Source: Tamarix chinensis
Taxonomy: Eukaryota > Streptophyta > Magnoliopsida > Caryophyllales > Tamaricaceae
Reading direction: 5' to 3'
Length of the DNA: 64,000 nucleotides
NCBI GenBank assembly: GCA_030549775.1
Contig: CM060174.1
Coordinates: 16,541,193-16,605,192 of the forward strand
Shown: one piece after another, positions 58,701-64,000 of the stretch
Layout: the number at the start of each line of letters is the position of its first letter
Position numbering within the stretch: position 1 is the stretch's first letter
The notes under the pieces: generated by a model
What the model was told of the DNA's origin: nothing
What the model saw: only the letters and a program-made list of their open reading frames with translations
The model's database searches: none
Made by a program: the position numbers and the translations under genes

Positions 58701-59691
58701 TACCTATTATGAGAGGAAAGCTAAAATTAGACTCTTTCCTATCTAAATAATGTTAAACACTAACTTAATATAAGACTAGGCTTTTGATAAAATAATAATA
58801 ACACAAATACGAAAAATAATATCAATATTAATATTAATAAAATTAATAAAAATAGTAGAAATAATAATAAAAGGCATTACTCAAAAATAAAGTGAAATAA
58901 GGGCTTCAGACCCTTTACCAAAATAATACTAAAAAGATTATTTGTAAATTACATAACCAAATTCAGAAATAATAATAGTAATAATAATAATAATAATAGT
59001 AAAATTAATAGCAACACTAATGTTAAAATATTTGCATTAATAATGATGGAATAAGAATAAGGGAAATTTGAAATAGAAAATAATTATTATTATTATGCTT
59101 ATAATATTTTAATATTAATAATAGTAAATATAGAATTAATAAGAATAATAATAATAAAATCGAATTAAAATATATTAGGCTTCAGCCCTCTACATAAATA
59201 TTAATAAAAACATTAATACTAATAATAATAATAATAATAATGCATATTTAAAATATAAATATCAAAAATAATAATTATAGTATTTATATGCAAATAATTG
59301 AAATAAAATAATTTAAGGGTTATAAAAATAGGAAAAATAGTTGAGAGGGTCTAGGGTTCAACCATAGGTTGGTGGGGATAGGCGGCACCGGCGGTGGTGC
59401 ACTACAGCGGTGGTGGTGGCCGGAAAAAGAGAAGAAAGAGGGAAAAGTTGCATGCTCGGAATAAAATAGAGAGAGTGGTGGTGGAAGTTGGGTTGTTTTT
59501 GTGTTGCCCATAAGGAGAGGAATGGAATAAGGTGGCGACACTACCAAAGGTGGCAGCCCACGACGGTGGTGGTGGTGGCCGAATGGAGGAGATGAAGAAA
59601 GAGAGGGGAGGAGAACGAGAAAAAGGAAACTAAAGGTATGGGAAGGTAAGGCAGGGTCTGTAGTACGGTTTGGGAGGTGAAAGAAGCGGCC

Positions 59692-59949
59692 TTAGCGGCA
59701 GAGGAGGTGGCTAAGGGCGGCGTGAAGGGTGGCGGGGCAGAAAACAGGGTTGATCGGGAAGGGAACTTCGCACAGCGGGGGCGGCTTGTGCAGGAAGAAT
59801 CGAAGGGTGAGGTAGATTTGGTTAGCTATAGAGCGGTATAAGGATGACACGGGTGGCAAGAATGGGCGGTGAAGTTGGCGGTAGGCGGAGGACGAGGCAT
59901 CTAAAGGAGTGGCGGCGACAAGGAAGGATTTCTGGGTTAGGAAATCCAA
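59692..59949 (-). other. Short leader reading frame in LTR, shared by sister copies
   Basis: An 85-codon open frame just downstream of the LTR TATA box. It contains LHKPPPLCEVPFPINPVFCP. In the same frame the LTR at 20505 has LYEPPRLCEVAFPINLFFC (23970-23767) and the LTR at 61017 has LHKPPRQCKTANPINIL (within 61250-61588). The first codon here is TTG, not ATG, so translation is doubtful. It resembles no family I know. Confidence 0.35.
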
Positions 59950-59975
59950 ACTCGAACTAGGGTATACTTTGAGGG

Positions 59976-59983
59976 TATTTATA
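59976..59983 (-). promoter_or_regulatory. TATA box of giant LTR
   Basis: Sense TATAAATA, about 1030 bp from the LTR 5' end. It is matched by TATAAATA at 61310-61317 (+) and TATACAAATA near 24015-24027 (-) at equivalent places in sister LTRs. It implies a U3 of about 1 kb and a very long R-U5. Confidence 0.6.
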
Positions 59984-60499
59984 GAGTTAGAGGAGAGGTT
60001 AGGGTTATTTAGGTCGGTGAGGGGATAAGGAAGTAGGGCTCAGGCTTACTGCAGGCGAGGGTTGGCCGGCGGCAGAAAAACGGCATGGGTGTGCGCAGGA
60101 GAGAGAGAAAGAGGATGGCGCAGAAGAGGGAGATTTGGTTGGGTCAAGAGGTTCGGCGATTCAGGGGGAAGAGATAGGAATAAAAATCGCCGGTCAAAAC
60201 GACCATAACCGGTGGCGAAAACAAGGGGGTGAGCGGCGATGCAGGTGCTTGTAGACGGGCTGGTAGGCATGAAGGAGGAAGATGAAGAAAGGGCCAGACC
60301 GAGTGGTTCGCGGAGGAAAGAAGAGAAAAGAAAAGAGGGAAGACCGGGCCGGTCGGCGTCGAATGTTACTTAAATAAAACGCGGCGTTCAGAGCGTATAA
60401 ATAGATAAAACGCAGTGCTGAGAAGGAAAACAGAAGGGCGATGGCTGCGCGGCGCGGGATGGATTGAGGGAAAAGAAAAGGAGAAGACTGGGTTGCCAG

Positions 60500-60600
60500 G
60501 CTGGCCCAGTTCGGGGAGAAGAAGAAAAAAAGAAAAAGAAAAGAGGAAGAAGAAAAAAAGAAAAGGAAAAAGGAAAAAAAAGGAAAATAAAAATAGTGGG
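60500..60600 (-). repeat. Purine tract (GAAGAAGAAAAAAAGAAAAAG)
   Basis: An A/G-only run on the plus strand, upstream of the TATA box in the sense direction. Equivalents are at 24560-24640 and 13060-13190. Confidence 0.85.
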
Positions 60601-61309
60601 TTGGCTTAGTTAAATTAATTAAAATATTTGGGATATTTAAAAATAATAATATTTAAATAATATAATATTTAAATCCTTTTTTTAGGCTAAATAAGGATTT
60701 TTAAAAGATTTTTCATAAATTCTATTTTAATTAACAAAATACCCTAATTTCTCCAATTAAATTATTTATAAAATTCATATTAATTTGAAAATATTTTATC
60801 CTCCTTATTTTAAATAAAATAATTTATTTAATTAATTTCCTAAATGAAATCCTTAATTAGCTAAAATACCCAAATTTTTTTCTAATTAAAATACTTCTAA
60901 ATTTCTTCTTAATTTGCCCTAATTAATTCAATTTAAAAATAATTTATTTAAATAATTCTTATAATAAATATCCTTTAAATGTTGTTTATACAATTAGAAA
61001 TTTTCGGGGCATTTCACCTTCTTCTTCCCCAAGGCGTGGCGGTGACCGAGGAGCTACAACCCAGCACTCTACCGACCGCTATCGCTGCCAGCGTCCTCCC
61101 CCTACCTCTCTCATCGTTTTCTTTCACATTTTCAACCCCAACAAACCTATTCCCCTCTCCTGAGCACCCTACCCCTTTCCTTTTCCTTCTTCCCTCGAGC
61201 TTGCCATCCCTACCATGGCAGTGCCGCCTCGACTGCCACCACCGGTGGCATGCCTGGCACCTGCATTCTCTTGTCTTCTTCCCCTTGTCATTTCCCACCT
61301 CAATCGATT

Positions 61310-61317
61310 TATAAATA
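61310..61317 (+). promoter_or_regulatory. TATA box of giant LTR
   Basis: TATAAATA followed by CCTAATGAGC. It is in the same relative position to the leader frame as the TATA box at 59976-59983. Confidence 0.55.
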
Positions 61318-61993
61318 CCTAATGAGCATCCTTAATATGGGTTTTGATTTCGAAACCCGTAAATCCTCCATTCTTGCCGCCGCCCCATTAGACGGATCGT
61401 CCACCACCGCCGCCTATTGCCAACGGCCAAAACACCTCCAGAACCAACCCTTGCACCACCCTCTACTTAACTATACCCTCCTTGTCCCTCGATTTTCCCT
61501 GCACAAGCCACCCCGGCAGTGTAAAACCGCCAACCCAATCAACATACTTTCACCCCTCGCCGCCCTTCGCACTGCCGCCTACCGCTGATTCCATCGCCAC
61601 CAATGCCACCCCTATCCTCCAAAACAACCAGGGGAGCCTCCTCTACCTTCCCCTACACCCATCTTTCCCTGCCTCCCTCTCCTTCTACTTTCTCCATCTT
61701 CCACCACCTTCGGCCGCCACACCAACCGCCATGCGCCGCCACTCCCAGCTGCACCACCACCTTCATTCCACCCCTCTTCACCTGCTGCACTTTCCTCCAC
61801 CTCAAACACCCCTCCCCTTCCTCTCCTTTAGCCTACATAGTAATCTTTCCACCTCTCTTCCTCCTCCATTGCCGCCGCCGTCGCTACCACGCGCCGCCGC
61901 CGGTTCCACCATTAACCTTAGGTGGTGCTCTAACCTCCTCAACCCCTAAAAATTTTTAGCACAAGTGATTAATAATTTTTACTAATATTAAGG

Positions 61994-61994
<1 letters not shown>

Positions 61995-62033
<39 letters not shown>

Positions 62034-62220
62034 GGTTTGTATTATTATTATTATTATCATCTTTATCATTAGTTAATCTAACTTTAGAAACCCTTTTTAT
62101 ATAAGTGTTTACAATTTTTAGTAATATTAATAGTATTTCCCTTATTAGTATTATTATTATTATTATAATTAATTTTGTGTTGTTGTTGTTATTATTATTA
62201 TTATGTATCATTCTTATTAC
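61995..62220. repeat. ATT microsatellites, interrupted
   Basis: (TTA)n runs at 61996-62032 and 62040-62058, and shorter ones at 62150-62205. They are inside the giant LTR, and similar interrupted runs continue to 63060. Confidence 0.92.
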
Positions 62221-62665
62221 CTAAACTAATTTCAGGAATATTTATAAATATGGTATTATTATATAGTATCTTTATCATTATTAATAACATTATCATTACT
62301 ACTACTATTATTATCTCTATTATTAATATTATTATTTTCTTAATAGTACTAACTTGACCATTACCAATTTTATTATTAGTGTAAATATTGGGACTCTTAT
62401 ATTACTATTATTCTTTTCGATTGTTATCCTCTATTATGCTTAACATTATTACTATTCTTATTACTCTTATTATTATTATTATTATTATTATTACTTCTTA
62501 ACCTAACTTTATTTTATTATTATTTTTATTATTACTATTAGTATTACCTTTATCATTATCATTATTTCCTTGCTAATATTGTTAAAACTACTTTTGCCCA
62601 TCATCACTTTTATATATTAATATAAATATTTGGACCCTTATATTATTATTATCATTTTGGTTACT

Positions 62666-62796
<131 letters not shown>

Positions 62797-63507
62797 CTTA
62801 ACATCTTTATCATTAGTGTTATTATTACTACTACTTTTATTATTATTTATGTTATTTAACCCGAAGTTGGTGTATTATCATTTTGTTGTTAAATAAGAAG
62901 AATACTTAAATCTTAGTTCCTTACCATTTAATATTATTCCTAATGCCTTTATCACTAAAATTATTAATATGCTATCATTATTAATTATTACTATTATTAT
63001 TATTATTATTATTATTTTATTTTATTACTATTATTGTGACAAAAAAAATTGAACCCTTATATTATCATTATTCAAAATACAACTTTTATCATTATTATCT
63101 TTAGGAATATTTGTACTTCATTGGTATCGTAATTATTATATTATTATTTTAACCCTAATACTATTATTAGAGTTAGCCTTAAAAATGTTAGGGTTTCTAT
63201 CACTATAAGCATTAGCATTACTATTATTAATATTATTGTCATTATTTTGCTATAACTAGTATTAGTACTATTATTATAAGAATAAAGCTATTAAGTTTAA
63301 CACTATAAGTATGGCATTAAATATTTAAAATAAGCATATTTTAGCTAGCAATATCTAGTGGGTTAACTTGAAGATAAAAACCCTAGTTTTCACGTATAAT
63401 ACTCCCTTTAATAATAACAATCCTAATCTTAGACTAAAATAAGGAGTAATGGTACTTTTGGTAGGAGGGAAACTAATCCTTAGTATTTTTCCTCTTATAG
63501 GTGAATC

Positions 63508-63575
63508 AAACCCAAAACCCTAAGGAGTTGTAGGAGCGTGCTCCAAGCCCGGCGTCGCTTTAGGTAAGGACGTAA
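63508..63575 (+). promoter_or_regulatory. Conserved LTR block with splice-donor-like AGGTAAGG, third copy
   Basis: AGGAGCGTGCTCCAAGCCC and CTTTAGGTAAGG are shared with 58622-58700 and 23098-23176. The remainder to 64000 is LTR sequence without a gene. Confidence 0.55.
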
Positions 63576-64000
63576 CTAAGGCCACTTGTGTGTTACATGT
63601 TTTACTTACCTTGGATGCCTTGTACAATTTATATGTTGTGTTCTATATGCTATCTATTTTTATTGAGTGGCGCAACTTGGAACCGAGGTATGTTCTCGTG
63701 CTCTTATCTGGTATGTGCTAATATGGATATGCTGCAGATATGATGTGATGGGATTGACCCTTAGGACATGATGTGATGGGATGTGACCCTTAGGACATGA
63801 ATGTTAGGTTATTTGATGAGGTGTTGTGGAATGGGGGCATGAAAGAGAAAAATGAGAAATTAAGATAACCAAGGGGAAGTAAGTTGGCTAACGTAGGTAA
63901 GGATGACCTAGGTAATATGTGATCCGTGATTGGATGAGAAAAAGGGGATTTAAATAAAATGGAAGAGTGGGAGAAACTAAGGTTATATGGGAGGAACTAG

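Larger units (their letters stand above)
56577..61016 (-). mobile_element. Giant LTR, 4440 bp, no internal region
   Basis: Plus-strand ends are TGAAATACCTCAAAATTTTA and AAATTTTCGGGGCATTTCA, about 18-bp inverted repeats with TG/CA. It is collinear with the LTR at 20505-25060: CCACACTTAGTACCAGACC near the left end, boxes, ACCACCATGCAA array, conserved donor-like block, ATT region, G-rich region, TATA (59976-59983), purine tract and AT-rich end. The flanks (ATAAG and CCTTC) do not form a target duplication. Confidence 0.82.

Noticed and set aside
61482..61959. Two long Pro/Ser/His-rich overlapping ORFs
   Set aside because: C-rich LTR leader gives open frames in several phases; no conserved product can be argued beyond the short shared segment reported above.

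Overview
This is plant nuclear DNA made almost entirely of nested transposable elements. I find no host protein-coding gene, no rRNA or tRNA gene and no bacterial-type operon. The plant assignment rests on three things: LINEs whose ORF1 carries a DUF4283-like domain and a CCHC knuckle, a CACTA element with tnp2 and Ulp1-protease coding, and Ty3/gypsy and Ty1/copia remnants with plant-type motifs and tRNA-Met primer sites. The background is AT-rich, with long ATT microsatellites. I cannot name the species.

The backbone is a family of very long LTRs of about 4.4-5.0 kb, mostly solo LTRs. In the sense direction each begins near TGAAATGCCTCAAAATTTT and ends near AAAATTTTGGGRTRTTACA, so the two ends are near-perfect inverted repeats. 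Copies lie at 3097-13501 (-), 20505-25060 (-), 29352-44968 (+), 51558-56574 (+), 56577-61016 (-) and 61017 to the right edge (+). Two have exact 5-bp target duplications (TCCAT, AAAAT). Related but more decayed LTR-like blocks fill 1-3096, 13507-15690, 27366-29346, 44974-46085 and 46864-48356.

Younger elements sit inside these. From left to right they are: a full-length LINE (4387-9803) with a 16-bp target duplication, inserted in an LTR tandem repeat; a decayed Ty3/gypsy gag-pol (about 15700-20465) interrupted by a 1.3-kb PIF/Harbinger-like element (17932-19269); and a 5'-truncated LINE (about 20465-27365) split by the solo LTR at 20505-25060. Next comes a four-level nest at 27.4-46.1 kb. 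There an old LTR is split by a solo LTR (29352-44968), which contains a minus-strand LINE, and that LINE was hit by two elements: a young gag-protease-only LTR retrotransposon (31981-35840) and a 5.06-kb CACTA element (36585-41641). Further right are a gypsy gag remnant (46090-46863), a minus-strand Ty1/copia pol with its 3' LTR (48362-51557), and three abutting giant LTRs running to the edge.

Only the gag-protease LTR element looks recently active: its LTRs differ by 3 substitutions and one indel, and its target duplication is exact. It lacks reverse transcriptase, RNase H and integrase, so it must have moved in trans. The LINE at 4387-9803 is nearly complete but carries eight premature stops, every one TAG, which suggests decay by deamination of methylated CAG sites. 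I did not find a convincing new biological system. The best leads are the structure of the giant LTRs (TATA box, shared leader reading frame, conserved splice-donor-like block), the trans-mobilised gag-protease element, and an unrecognised 157-codon ORF carried by the CACTA element.
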